NCBI GenBank assembly: GCA_900313125.1
Contig: OMPZ01000161.1
Span: 1 to 6,838 of the forward strand
DNA: 6,838 nucleotides
Origin: an uncultured Eubacteriales bacterium
GTDB taxonomy: Bacteria > Bacillota > Clostridia > Oscillospirales > Acutalibacteraceae
Direction of reading: 5' to 3'
A program made the position numbers and the translations under genes. Below the pieces are notes generated by a model. It was not told where the DNA came from. It was given only the letters and a program-made list of their open reading frames with translations, and searched no databases. Positions 1 through 6,575 of the stretch are shown one piece after another (within the stretch, counting starts at the first letter, position 1; every line of letters begins with the position of its first letter).

Positions 1-456
1 ATCGTTCCCCTTGAGGTCATCGTGCGCAACATCGTTGCAGGCTCGCTTTCAAAGAGACTCGGCGTTGAAGAGGGCGTAAAGCTCGGCAGAACTGTTCTTG
101 AATATTGCTATAAGGATGACGACCTCGGCGACCCGATGGTAAACGAGTACCACATTCTCGCCATGAACTGGGCTACAAAAGAGGAGCTCGACACGATCGC
201 AGCGTATGCCTTCAAGGTAAACGACGTTCTCACGGCTTACCTTAAGGAAGCTAACATTGAGCTCATCGACTTCAAGCTTGAGTTCGGCAAGACCTCCGAC
301 GGCACAATTGTGCTCGCAGACGAGATCTCCCCGGATACCTGCCGTTTCTGGGACAGCAAGACAAACGAAAAACTTGACAAGGATCGTTTCCGCCGCGACA
401 TGGGCGGTGCGGAGGACGCTTACCGCGAGGTCATGAAGCGCCTTCTTGGCGAGTAA
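1..456 (+). CDS. purC: Phosphoribosylaminoimidazole-succinocarboxamide synthase (SAICAR synthetase), 3' part
   Basis: PurC joins aspartate to CAIR with ATP to form SAICAR in cytosolic purine synthesis. The frame is open from the first base and gives 151 residues before TAA; the GTG at 22 is internal, because the residues before it already match the family. In-window residues 1-15 ([15 protein letters not shown]) fit SAICAR synthetase signature 1, and residues 88-96 (LIDFKLEFG) fit signature 2. DEISPD (107-112), the usual substrate- and metal-binding strand, follows. Bacterial PurC is typically about 235 residues, so roughly the first 85, including the N-terminal ATP-binding lobe, lie upstream. 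The C-terminus ends normally with a helix rich in charged residues. It is the first of a run of same-strand purine genes, but a 148-base gap with a hairpin separates it from purF, so it may be only partly co-transcribed. Confidence 0.96.
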   Translation: MVPLEVIVRNIVAGSLSKRLGVEEGVKLGRTVLEYCYKDDDLGDPMVNEYHILAMNWATKEELDTIAAYAFKVNDVLTAYLKEANIELIDFKLEFGKTSDGTIVLADEISPDTCRFWDSKTNEKLDKDRFRRDMGGAEDAYREVMKRLLGE

Positions 457-476
457 TAATCCGTAAATTTCAACGA

Positions 477-501
477 CCGTACCTGTGCTTTGCAGGTACG
501 G
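477..501 (+). terminator. Intergenic hairpin after purC (possible terminator or attenuator)
   Basis: A perfect 9-bp inverted repeat, CCGTACCTG (477-485) and CAGGTACGG (493-501), with a 7-base loop begins 20 bases after the purC stop. Its placement suits a transcript 3' end or a processing or attenuation site. No run of T follows the stem (the next bases are CGCTTGAGC), so it is not a canonical Rho-independent terminator. It could instead stabilise the purC mRNA end or leave partial read-through into purF. The structure is seen directly; the role is inferred. Confidence 0.4.
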
Positions 502-569
502 CGCTTGAGCTTTATGCTTTGATTATCTGAACCGCTGCCGACCCTTCTTTTGACAGGAAAAGCGGCCTG

Positions 570-583
570 AAAAAACGTTTTTT
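570..583 (+). repeat. A6CGT6 palindrome in the purF leader
   Basis: The 14 bases A6-CG-T6 form a perfect palindrome that ends 6 bases before the AAGGAG of purF (590-595). As DNA it could be a regulator half-site pair; as RNA it gives only a weak A-U stem. It does not resemble the CGAA-centred PurBox bound by Bacillus PurR, so no regulator can be named. A-rich leaders are common, so chance is a real alternative. Confidence 0.3.
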
Positions 584-604
584 AAAGGTAAGGAGAATAT
601 ATTT

Positions 605-2071
605 ATGCTCAAGGATACCAATAAGCTGCATGAGGAATGCGGCGTGTTTGGCGTTTTCAGTACGGAGACCTCGGACGTAGCGTCCACGGTCTATTACGGA
701 TTATTTGCCCTCCAGCACAGAGGTCAGGAGGGCTGCGGTATCGCCATCAACAACGACGGCGTTATCTCGTGTTATAAGGACCTCGGACTTGTAAACGACG
801 TTTTCAACCACGACGTTATGAACAAGCTCGGTCAGGGCAATATGGCTATCGGTCACGTTCGCTACGGCACTACCGGCAACAACGACCGCTCCAACGTTCA
901 GCCCATCGTCGTAAACCACGTCAAGGGAAGAATGGCGCTTGCCCACAACGGCAACCTCGTCAATTCGGCGGAGCTTAGAGAGGGTCTCGAGCTTCAGGGC
1001 TCTATCTTCCACACGACGAGCGACACCGAGGTCATCTCATACGTTATCACAAAAGAAAGACTCAACTGCCCCTCTATCGAAGAGGCTGTAAACAGAGCAA
1101 TGGGCAAGATCGACGGCGCGTATTCGCTCGTCGTTATGTCGCCCTCAAAGCTCATCGCGGCGCGTGACCCCAGGGGCTTCCGCCCGCTGTGCTACGGCAA
1201 GACCGAGGACGGCAGATATATAGTTGCGTCGGAGACCTGCGCGCTTGACGCGGTCGGCGCAAAATTCGTTAAGGATATTCTCCCCGGAGAGATCGTTGTG
1301 TTCAGCTCCGAGGGTATCCGCTCGATAACGGATCACTGCGGCGAGCAGGAGCAGTCGCTGTGCATATTCGAGCACATCTACTTCGCAAGACCCGACTCGA
1401 AGGTCGACGGCAAGAGCGTTCACGCAGCAAGGGTAAGAGCAGGCGAGCTTCTCGCAAAGGCTCACCCCGTTGAGGCTGACGTAGTTATCGGCGTTCCCGA
1501 TTCAGGACTTGACGCCGCTATCGGCTACGCGAAGGAGACCGGTATCCCTTACGGTATCGGCTTCATCAAGAACAAGTATATCGGCAGAACATTTATCGCT
1601 CCCGGTCAGAAGTCGAGAGAGGATAAGGTAAAGATAAAGCTCAACCCGATCGCAGAGGTCGTATCGGGCAAGAGAGTCGTAATGGTAGACGACTCGATCG
1701 TCCGCGGCACGACGAGCGCGAGAATAGTACGTCTCATCAGAGACGCGGGCGCTACCGAGGTCCATGTAAGATCGTCGGCGCCGCCGTTCATCGCTCCGTG
1801 CTACTATGGCGTTGATATCGACTCGAAGGACAAGCTCATCGCCTGTAAGCACACGATGGACGAGATCTGCGAGATTATCGGCGCTGACACGCTCGGCTAT
1901 CTCAGATACGAGGACGTAAAGAAGATCGCCGAGGGCGGTCACTGCACGGGATTCTGTCTCGCTTGCTTTGACGAGAAGTATCCCACAAGAATACCCAAGG
2001 GCAGCAAGAACAAGTTCGAGCAGCCCATTCCCGAAGAAAAGAAAAACAAAAACAAGAAGGGTGAAGAATAA
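605..2071 (+). CDS. purF: Amidophosphoribosyltransferase (glutamine PRPP amidotransferase), iron-sulfur type
   Basis: PurF catalyses the committed step: PRPP plus glutamine gives phosphoribosylamine. The 488-residue product is full length. An 11-residue leader ends in EE before Cys12 (ECGVFGV), the pattern of the Bacillus enzyme, where a propeptide is removed to expose the catalytic N-terminal cysteine. The Ntn glutaminase domain (12 to about 245) shows HRGQEG (38-43), GHVRYGTTG (83-91) and AHNGN (113-117). The phosphoribosyltransferase domain carries the flexible loop KNKYIGRTF (322-330) and the PRPP motif VVMVDDSIVRGTT (358-370). Cys253, Cys399, Cys451 and Cys454 lie where Bacillus-type enzymes bind a 4Fe-4S cluster, suggesting an oxygen-labile enzyme. 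A Lys/Glu-rich tail (477-488) follows. The start is set by AAGGAG (590-595), 9 bases before ATG. The stop overlaps the purM start by one base (TAATG), implying translational coupling. In this family, feedback is by purine nucleotides. Confidence 0.98.
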   Translation: MLKDTNKLHEECGVFGVFSTETSDVASTVYYGLFALQHRGQEGCGIAINNDGVISCYKDLGLVNDVFNHDVMNKLGQGNMAIGHVRYGTTGNNDRSNVQPIVVNHVKGRMALAHNGNLVNSAELREGLELQGSIFHTTSDTEVISYVITKERLNCPSIEEAVNRAMGKIDGAYSLVVMSPSKLIAARDPRGFRPLCYGKTEDGRYIVASETCALDAVGAKFVKDILPGEIVVFSSEGIRSITDHCGEQEQSLCIFEHIYFARPDSKVDGKSVHAARVRAGELLAKAHPVEADVVIGVPDSGLDAAIGYAKETGIPYGIGFIKNKYIGRTFIAPGQKSREDKVKIKLNPIAEVVSGKRVVMVDDSIVRGTTSARIVRLIRDAGATEVHVRSSAPPFIAPCYYGVDIDSKDKLIACKHTMDEICEIIGADTLGYLRYEDVKKIAEGGHCTGFCLACFDEKYPTRIPKGSKNKFEQPIPEEKKNKNKKGEE

Positions 2072-3123
2072 TGAAAAGCTGCAGCGAAAGCTACAAGGCG
2101 GCAGGAGTTGACATTACGGCGGGCTATAAGGCCGTAGAACTCATGAAAAGTCACATTGCAAGAACGATGACGAGCGGCGTTGTGTCGGATATAGGCGGTT
2201 TCGGCGGTCTGTATGAGCTCGACATGACGAACATCACGCGCCCTGTGCTCGTTTCTGGTACGGACGGCGTAGGCACAAAGCTCAAGCTCGCCTTCCTTCT
2301 CGACAAGCACGACACAGTAGGCATCGACTGCGTTGCAATGTGCGTGAACGATATAATCTGCTGCGGAGCAAAGCCGCAGTTTTTCCTCGATTACATAGCC
2401 TGCGGCAAAAACGTGCCGGAGCGCATCGAGGCTATCGTCAAGGGCGTTGCCGAGGGCTGCGTTCAGTCGGGCTGCGCGCTCGTCGGCGGTGAGACTGCCG
2501 AGATGCCCGGATTCTACCCCGAGGACGAGTACGACCTTGCGGGCTTCTCCGTAGGCGTTGTTGACAAGAGCAAGATCCTCGACAAAACGACGGTCAAGGA
2601 GGGCGACGCTATCATCGCTATCCCGTCGAGCGGCGTTCACTCGAACGGCTTCTCGCTCGTCAGGAAGGTGTTCGGCATCGGCGCCGATGAAGCTCACGAC
2701 GAGGCTCTCAAGCATCCCTGCGCAGAGCTTGGCGGCAAGAGTATCGCCGAGACTCTTCTCACTCCCACAAAGATATATGTAAAGCCCATGCTCGCGCTCT
2801 TCGACGAGGTAACGGTAAAGAGCGTGTCGCACATCACGGGCGGCGGCTTCTACGAGAATATCCCGAGAAGTCTGCCCGAGGGCTGCTCGGCAAAGATCGA
2901 CAAGGCGTCGCTCAGGATACTCCCGATCTTCGACCTTATCATGAAAACGGGTGATATCCCGGAGCGCGATATGTTCAACACCTACAACATGGGCGTCGGC
3001 ATGAGCGTTATCGTTGACAAGGCGGACGCCGAAAAGGCTGTTGAGATACTCAAGGCTAACGGCGAGGACGCTTACGTTATGGGCGAGGTCATCAAAAGCG
3101 ACGAGGGCGTTGTTATCGAATAA
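2071..3123 (+). CDS. purM: Phosphoribosylformylglycinamidine cyclo-ligase (AIR synthetase)
   Basis: PurM uses ATP to close the imidazole ring of FGAM, giving AIR. The 350-residue length is normal. The N-terminus SYKAAGVDITAGYKAV (7-22) is typical of AIR synthetase. It is followed by the ATP-binding strand VSGTDGVGTKLKLA (61-74), with the invariant GTDGVGTK, and the dimer-core segment CVNDIICCGAKPQFFLDY (91-108). Next come GGETAEMPGFY (139-149), SSGVHSNGFSLVRK (186-199), TPTKIYVKP (231-239) and HITGGGFYENIPR (254-266) near the substrate site. FNTYNMGVGM (302-311) is the late conserved element. Its ATG overlaps the purF stop, and the ribosome binding site (AAGAAGGGTGA, about 2054-2064) lies inside the purF 3' end, so translation is probably coupled. 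The protein is in the same ATP-binding superfamily as PurL, but its length and motifs identify PurM. No oddity was seen. Confidence 0.98.
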   Translation: MKSCSESYKAAGVDITAGYKAVELMKSHIARTMTSGVVSDIGGFGGLYELDMTNITRPVLVSGTDGVGTKLKLAFLLDKHDTVGIDCVAMCVNDIICCGAKPQFFLDYIACGKNVPERIEAIVKGVAEGCVQSGCALVGGETAEMPGFYPEDEYDLAGFSVGVVDKSKILDKTTVKEGDAIIAIPSSGVHSNGFSLVRKVFGIGADEAHDEALKHPCAELGGKSIAETLLTPTKIYVKPMLALFDEVTVKSVSHITGGGFYENIPRSLPEGCSAKIDKASLRILPIFDLIMKTGDIPERDMFNTYNMGVGMSVIVDKADAEKAVEILKANGEDAYVMGEVIKSDEGVVIE

Positions 3124-3136
3124 ACGGCGCGCCGTT
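3123..3136 (+). repeat. Perfect GC-rich palindrome between purM and purN
   Basis: AACGGCGCGCCGTT is a 14-base perfect palindrome that starts on the last base of the purM stop codon. As RNA it can fold into a 5-bp stem with a CGCG loop 12 bases upstream of the purN ribosome binding site. No T tract follows, so termination is unlikely. A minor mRNA-stability or processing role is possible, as is chance. Confidence 0.4.
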
Positions 3137-3161
3137 CAAGATCCCGATAAGGAGAATAATC

Positions 3162-3773
3162 ATGTCCGAGAGGAAAACTAAAATAGCCGTGTTCGTTTCG
3201 GGCGGCGGAACTAATCTTCAGGCTCTGATCGACAAGCAGAAAAGCGGCGTCATCAGCAGCGGCGAGATAAAGCTCGTTATTTCGAGCAGCAAGGACGCCT
3301 ACGCCATCAAACGCGCCGAAAAGGCAGGCATTCCCTGCGAGGTCGTTTCCAGAAAGGAATGCGATACTCAGCAGGAATTTGAAAAGAAGATACGCTCGCT
3401 GCTCGATGAGTACGGTATAGAGCTTATAGTTCTCGCCGGCTTTATGTGCATTCTCAGCGAGAGCTTCACGTCGAAGTACCCGAAGAGGATAGTGAATGTC
3501 CACCCGTCGCTCATACCGTCGTTCTGCGGCAAGGGCTATTACGGTCTGAAGGTACACGAGGCAGCGCTTGCCTACGGCGTAAAGGTGACGGGCGCGACGG
3601 TGCATTTCGTCAACGAGATACCCGACGGCGGCGAGATAATCATGCAGAAGGCGGTAGAGGTCAGCGACGGCGACACGCCCGAGACTCTGCAAAAGCGCGT
3701 TATGGTAAACGCCGAGTGGATAATACTTCCGCAGGCGGTGGAAAAGGTCAGCGCGCAGCTTCTTGAAAAATAA
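3162..3773 (+). CDS. purN: Phosphoribosylglycinamide formyltransferase (GAR transformylase, folate-dependent)
   Basis: PurN transfers a formyl group from 10-formyl-tetrahydrofolate to GAR, giving FGAR. The 203 residues match the family length. IAVFVSGGGTNLQALID (8-24) is the phosphate-binding N-terminus. LAGFMCIL (91-98) lines the folate site. The core catalytic segment NVHPSLIPSFCGKGYYG (112-128) holds the conserved Asn112 and His114. Asp155 in PDGGEII (154-160) corresponds to the conserved catalytic aspartate of the family. Together these supply the Asn-His-Asp triad. The start is supported by AAGGAG (3149-3154), 7 bases before ATG; the ten bases AAGGAGAATA are identical to those at the purF site. 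The gap to purM is 38 bases and to the next gene 34 bases, with no terminator in either, consistent with one transcript. Confidence 0.97.
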   Translation: MSERKTKIAVFVSGGGTNLQALIDKQKSGVISSGEIKLVISSSKDAYAIKRAEKAGIPCEVVSRKECDTQQEFEKKIRSLLDEYGIELIVLAGFMCILSESFTSKYPKRIVNVHPSLIPSFCGKGYYGLKVHEAALAYGVKVTGATVHFVNEIPDGGEIIMQKAVEVSDGDTPETLQKRVMVNAEWIILPQAVEKVSAQLLEK

Positions 3774-3807
3774 ATTTCACATATAGAATAAATAAGGAGC
3801 CATTAAC

Positions 3808-4524
3808 ATGAACGTTTACGAGACATCTGAATTTGGAAAGCTTATAAACGGTAACCCGTACGTCGGCAGAGGTATTGCTGCCGGAATGACGCAGGACGGC
3901 AAGAAGGCGGCAGTCGCATACTTTATCATGGGCAGAAGCGACAACAGCCGCAACAGAATTTTTGTAGAGAACGGTGACGAGGTGATAATCCACCCCTACG
4001 ACGCAAGCAAGGTCGAGGATCCCTCGCTCATCATCTATTCGCCTATCAGAAAGATCGGCAACAAGCTCATCGCCACAAACGGCGACCAGACCGACACGAT
4101 CTACGATTTCGTAAAGGACGGCAAGAGCTTTGAAGAAGCGCTCGAAACACGCTGCTTTGAGCCGGACGGCCCGAACTGGACGCCGCGCATCAGCGCAATG
4201 CTCACCTTCGGCGACAAGCTCACCTACAAAATGAGCATTCTCAAGAGCGCGGATGAAAAGGGCACCGAGTGCAACCGCTACACCTTCAGCTATACGGCTC
4301 TGCCGGGTCTCGGCCACTTTATCCATACCTATGTGACCGACGGCAACCCGATCCCGACCTTCCAGGGAGAGCCGGAAAGAGTCGTTATCCCGAACGATAT
4401 CGACGAGTTCACGAACGATATCTGGGAAAACCTCAACGAGCAGAACAAGATCGCGATCTACGTTCGTTTCACCGACCTTGAAACAGGCGAAACGGAAAAC
4501 CGCATGATTAATAAATATAACTGA
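3808..4524 (+). CDS. purO: IMP cyclohydrolase, PurO-like family (stand-alone)
   Basis: This protein most likely closes the second ring of FAICAR to give IMP, the last step of the pathway. The 238-residue sequence resembles the archaeal PurO / IMP_cyclohyd family, not the MGS-like domain of bacterial PurH. Family-like elements are GRGIAAGMTQDGKKAAVAYF (20-39), then GRSDNSRNR (42-50), which matches the R-S-x(4)-N-R pattern near the PurO N-terminus. NGDQTDTIYD (91-100), PNWTPRISA (122-130) and HTYVTDGNPIPTFQGEP (173-189) follow. No signal peptide or membrane segment is seen. AAGGAG (3794-3799) lies 8 bases before ATG. Context strengthens the call: it sits in a pur operon whose AICAR formyltransferase lacks a cyclohydrolase domain, so this activity must come from elsewhere. 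It is slightly longer than archaeal PurO (about 200). The family assignment is from recalled motifs; the catalytic role in this organism is inferred. Confidence 0.85.
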   Translation: MNVYETSEFGKLINGNPYVGRGIAAGMTQDGKKAAVAYFIMGRSDNSRNRIFVENGDEVIIHPYDASKVEDPSLIIYSPIRKIGNKLIATNGDQTDTIYDFVKDGKSFEEALETRCFEPDGPNWTPRISAMLTFGDKLTYKMSILKSADEKGTECNRYTFSYTALPGLGHFIHTYVTDGNPIPTFQGEPERVVIPNDIDEFTNDIWENLNEQNKIAIYVRFTDLETGETENRMINKYN

Positions 4525-4533
4525 TAAATGATC

Positions 4534-4548
4534 CCGGGGCAGACCCGG
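4534..4548 (+). other. Small hairpin between the cyclohydrolase gene and purB
   Basis: CCGGG (4534-4538) and CCCGG (4544-4548) can pair around a 5-base loop, 9 bases after the stop codon. The stem is short and is followed by CATTAAGG, not a T run, so it is not a terminator. It is the only structure I see in this 55-base gap, the second longest in the window, and may be chance. Confidence 0.25.
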
Positions 4549-4564
4549 CATTAAGGAAAAAGAA

Positions 4565-4568
4565 AGGA
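4565..4568 (+). promoter_or_regulatory. purB: Ribosome binding site deciding the purB start
   Basis: AGGA at 4565-4568, within AAAGGAA, lies 11 bases before the ATG at 4580, a workable spacing. Another ATG at 4569 directly abuts this site, leaving no spacer, and opens a different frame that ends at 4880 with no recognisable protein. The 4580 start gives a PurB N-terminus, so it is the real one. The site is weaker than the AAGGAG sites of purF, purN and the cyclohydrolase gene. Confidence 0.6.
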
Positions 4569-4579
4569 ATGTCAGAACA

Positions 4580-6016
4580 ATGGCATCAGATAAGGAGCGT
4601 TACATTTCCCCGTTTTCAACACGTTACGCAAGCGAGGAAATGCAGTATATCTTCTCCGAGCAGTTCAAGTTCACGACATGGCACAAGCTTTGGATCGCAC
4701 TTGCAAAGGCGGAGAAAACAGCAGGTCTCAACATTACTGACGAGCAGATCGAGGAGCTTGAAAAGTACAGAGATATCGTCGATTTTGCCACGGCAGAGGC
4801 AAGAGAAAGGGAAGTCCGCCACGACGTTATGTCGCACGTTTACGCGTACGGCAAGCAGTGCCCGAAGGCGGAGCCGATAATCCACCTCGGCGCTACGAGC
4901 TGCTATGTTGGCGACAACACGGACGTTATCATTCTGAGGGAAGCGTCTCAGATCGTACTCAAAAAGTGCGCTCAGGTCATCAAGAATCTCTCCGTTTTTG
5001 CGGACAAGTACAAGGCTCTTCCGTGCCTTGCGTACACGCACCTCCAGCCGGCGCAGCTCACAACTGTCGGCAAGCGCGCTACGCTCTGGATGTACGAGCT
5101 TATTGCCGATATAGAAAATCTTGAATATCAGCTTTCAAACCTGAAGCTCCTCGGCTCGAAGGGCATGACGGGCACACAGGCAAGCTTCATGGAGCTTTTC
5201 GCCGGCGACGAGTCAAAGGTAAAGCTTGTTGAGGAGCTTATCGCAAAGGATCTCGGCTTTGACAAGGTAGTAGCCGTTTCGGGTCAGACTTATTCAAGAA
5301 AGACCGACGCATACTTCCTCGGCGCGCTGTCCGGCATCGCTCAGAGCGCGTACAAATTCTCCAACGACCTGAGAATACTCCAGTCCTTCGAGGAGATGGA
5401 GGAGCCGTTCGAGAAAAAGCAGATCGGCTCTTCGGCAATGCCCTACAAGAGAAATCCGATGAGAAGCGAGCGCATATCTTCTCTTGCACGCTACGTCATC
5501 GTTGATTCCATAAATCCGGGACTCACGGCAGGCACGCAGTGGTTCGAGAGGACGCTCGACGACTCTGCAAACAAGAGGATATCCGTTGCGGAAGCCTTCC
5601 TCGCGGTGGATTCCATTCTCAATATCTACATCAACATCACGAGCGACCTCGTAGTCAACGACAAGGTGGTAACGCGCCGCGTTATGGAGAAGCTCCCCTT
5701 CATGGCTACTGAGAACATCATGATGAAGGCTGTTAAAAACGGCGGCAACCGTCAGGAGCTCCACGAGCTTCTCCGCCAGCACAGCCACGCCGCCGCCGCA
5801 AGAGTTAAGCGCGAGGACGGCGTAAACGATCTGATCGACCGTATCGCAGCGGACGACGCGTTCCCCGTTACGAAGGAAGAGATCGTAAGCGAGCTCGACC
5901 CGATACTCTACGTCGGCAGGAGCGTTTCTCAGGTGAACGAGTTTATCGAAAACGAGGTAAAGCCCGTTCTCGACAGACTTTACACAGACGAGATCACGGC
6001 AGACCTCAAGGTATAA
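4580..6016 (+). CDS. purB: Adenylosuccinate lyase, long animal-like form
   Basis: PurB removes fumarate from SAICAR to give AICAR, and from adenylosuccinate to give AMP, so it serves both IMP synthesis and the AMP branch. The 478-residue protein belongs to the fumarase/aspartase superfamily. HLGATSCYVGDNTD (102-115) is conserved region 1. THLQPAQLTTVGKR (153-166) carries the His154 expected as general acid. GSSAMPYKRNP (283-293) is the superfamily signature, on the mobile loop with the catalytic serine. QWFERTLDDSANKR (320-333) and LPFMATENI (372-380) are further conserved blocks. Length and motif wording are closer to human ADSL (484 residues) than to Bacillus PurB (431) as I recall them. 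Members act as tetramers with shared active sites. It ends 4 bases before the acetyltransferase gene, indicating co-transcription. Its product AICAR is the substrate of the enzyme encoded at 6576. Confidence 0.97.
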   Translation: MASDKERYISPFSTRYASEEMQYIFSEQFKFTTWHKLWIALAKAEKTAGLNITDEQIEELEKYRDIVDFATAEAREREVRHDVMSHVYAYGKQCPKAEPIIHLGATSCYVGDNTDVIILREASQIVLKKCAQVIKNLSVFADKYKALPCLAYTHLQPAQLTTVGKRATLWMYELIADIENLEYQLSNLKLLGSKGMTGTQASFMELFAGDESKVKLVEELIAKDLGFDKVVAVSGQTYSRKTDAYFLGALSGIAQSAYKFSNDLRILQSFEEMEEPFEKKQIGSSAMPYKRNPMRSERISSLARYVIVDSINPGLTAGTQWFERTLDDSANKRISVAEAFLAVDSILNIYINITSDLVVNDKVVTRRVMEKLPFMATENIMMKAVKNGGNRQELHELLRQHSHAAAARVKREDGVNDLIDRIAADDAFPVTKEEIVSELDPILYVGRSVSQVNEFIENEVKPVLDRLYTDEITADLKV

Positions 6017-6020
6017 TGCC

Positions 6021-6560
6021 ATGAAAGAAATTGAAACCGAAAGACTCAGGCTGCGCCGTCTTAAAGAGGACGACGCGGAGGATGTGTTCTACAGCGTTAC
6101 GAGCAGCGAAAACGTCGCGCGTTATGTAACGTGGCACGCCCACACCGATATCTCCGAAACGGTCGCATACATAGGTTACTGCATCGACGATTACAAAAAT
6201 CTTCATTGCTACCGCTGGGGCATCGAGCTGAAGGAGACGGGCGCGCTCATGGGCATTATAGATGTTGTGGGCTACAACGAGGGTGAACCCGAGATCGGAT
6301 ATATCCTCGGTGAGAATTACTGGGGGCACGGCTACATGACAGAAGCGTGCCGCGCCGTTGTAAAGTACCTTCTTTTTGAAGAGAATTTCAAAACTATATA
6401 CGCCGAGGCGCATAAAGACAATATCGGCAGCAACCGCGTCATAGAAAAATGCGGCTTCCACTTCATCAAGGAATACAGCAGACCTCAGTCGCAGTCAAAA
6501 CCCGAGATAGTCACCGTAAACGCATACCGCATCAATAAAAACACCGCGGTCATTGAATGA
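6021..6560 (+). CDS. GNAT-family N-acetyltransferase, RimJ/RimL-like
   Basis: This 179-residue protein is a single GNAT domain of the RimJ/RimL (Acetyltransf_3) type, which moves an acetyl group from acetyl-CoA to an amine, often a protein N-terminus. The N-terminus IETERLRLRRLKEDDAEDVF (4-23) is the typical TxRLxLRxLxxxDA opening. EIGYILGENYWGHGYMTEA (91-109) covers motif A, with WGHGY as the acetyl-CoA pyrophosphate loop. HKDNIGSNRVIEKCGF (131-146) is the typical motif B with its N-x-x-S-x-x-x-x-x-K-x-G-F pattern. The substrate cannot be read from sequence. It starts 4 bases after the purB stop and ends 15 bases before the next pur gene, so it must share their transcript. Its ribosome binding site is poor (AAGGT, 6009-6013, inside the purB end), suggesting weak or coupled translation. 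No known purine step needs an acetyltransferase; it may be a passenger. Confidence 0.9.
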   Translation: MKEIETERLRLRRLKEDDAEDVFYSVTSSENVARYVTWHAHTDISETVAYIGYCIDDYKNLHCYRWGIELKETGALMGIIDVVGYNEGEPEIGYILGENYWGHGYMTEACRAVVKYLLFEENFKTIYAEAHKDNIGSNRVIEKCGFHFIKEYSRPQSQSKPEIVTVNAYRINKNTAVIE

Positions 6561-6575
6561 AAGGAAGATTTTCAG

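Noticed and set aside
22..24. GTG at 22 as a start codon for the first gene
   Set aside because: The frame is open to base 1, and the residues before this codon already belong to the SAICAR synthetase signature, so it is an internal valine.
550..555. TTGACA resembling a -35 promoter element upstream of purF
   Set aside because: No acceptable -10 hexamer is found 15-19 bases downstream (the 17-base position reads AAACGT), so a promoter cannot be supported from sequence.
457..604. Possible PurR PurBox pair or purine riboswitch before purF
   Set aside because: I found no CGAA-centred PurBox repeats and no conserved purine riboswitch core or three-way junction in these 148 bases.
1939..2832. 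Long open frame on the minus strand (297 codons) opposite purF and purM
   Set aside because: It lies wholly antisense to two well-supported enzymes, its translation shows no recognisable domain, and it is explained by codon bias in the genes on the other strand.
3748..4551. Minus-strand open frame of 267 codons opposite the cyclohydrolase gene
   Set aside because: It is antisense to a gene with its own AAGGAG site and family motifs. The translation is low in structure cues and looks like a shadow.
4569..4880. Plus-strand open frame starting at an ATG just before purB
   Set aside because: Its ATG directly abuts the ribosome binding site with no spacer, it overlaps purB in another frame, and its Ser/Arg-rich translation matches nothing.
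5294..6022. Minus-strand open frame of 242 codons opposite purB
   Set aside because: It mirrors the conserved 3' half of purB and has no motif or supporting context.
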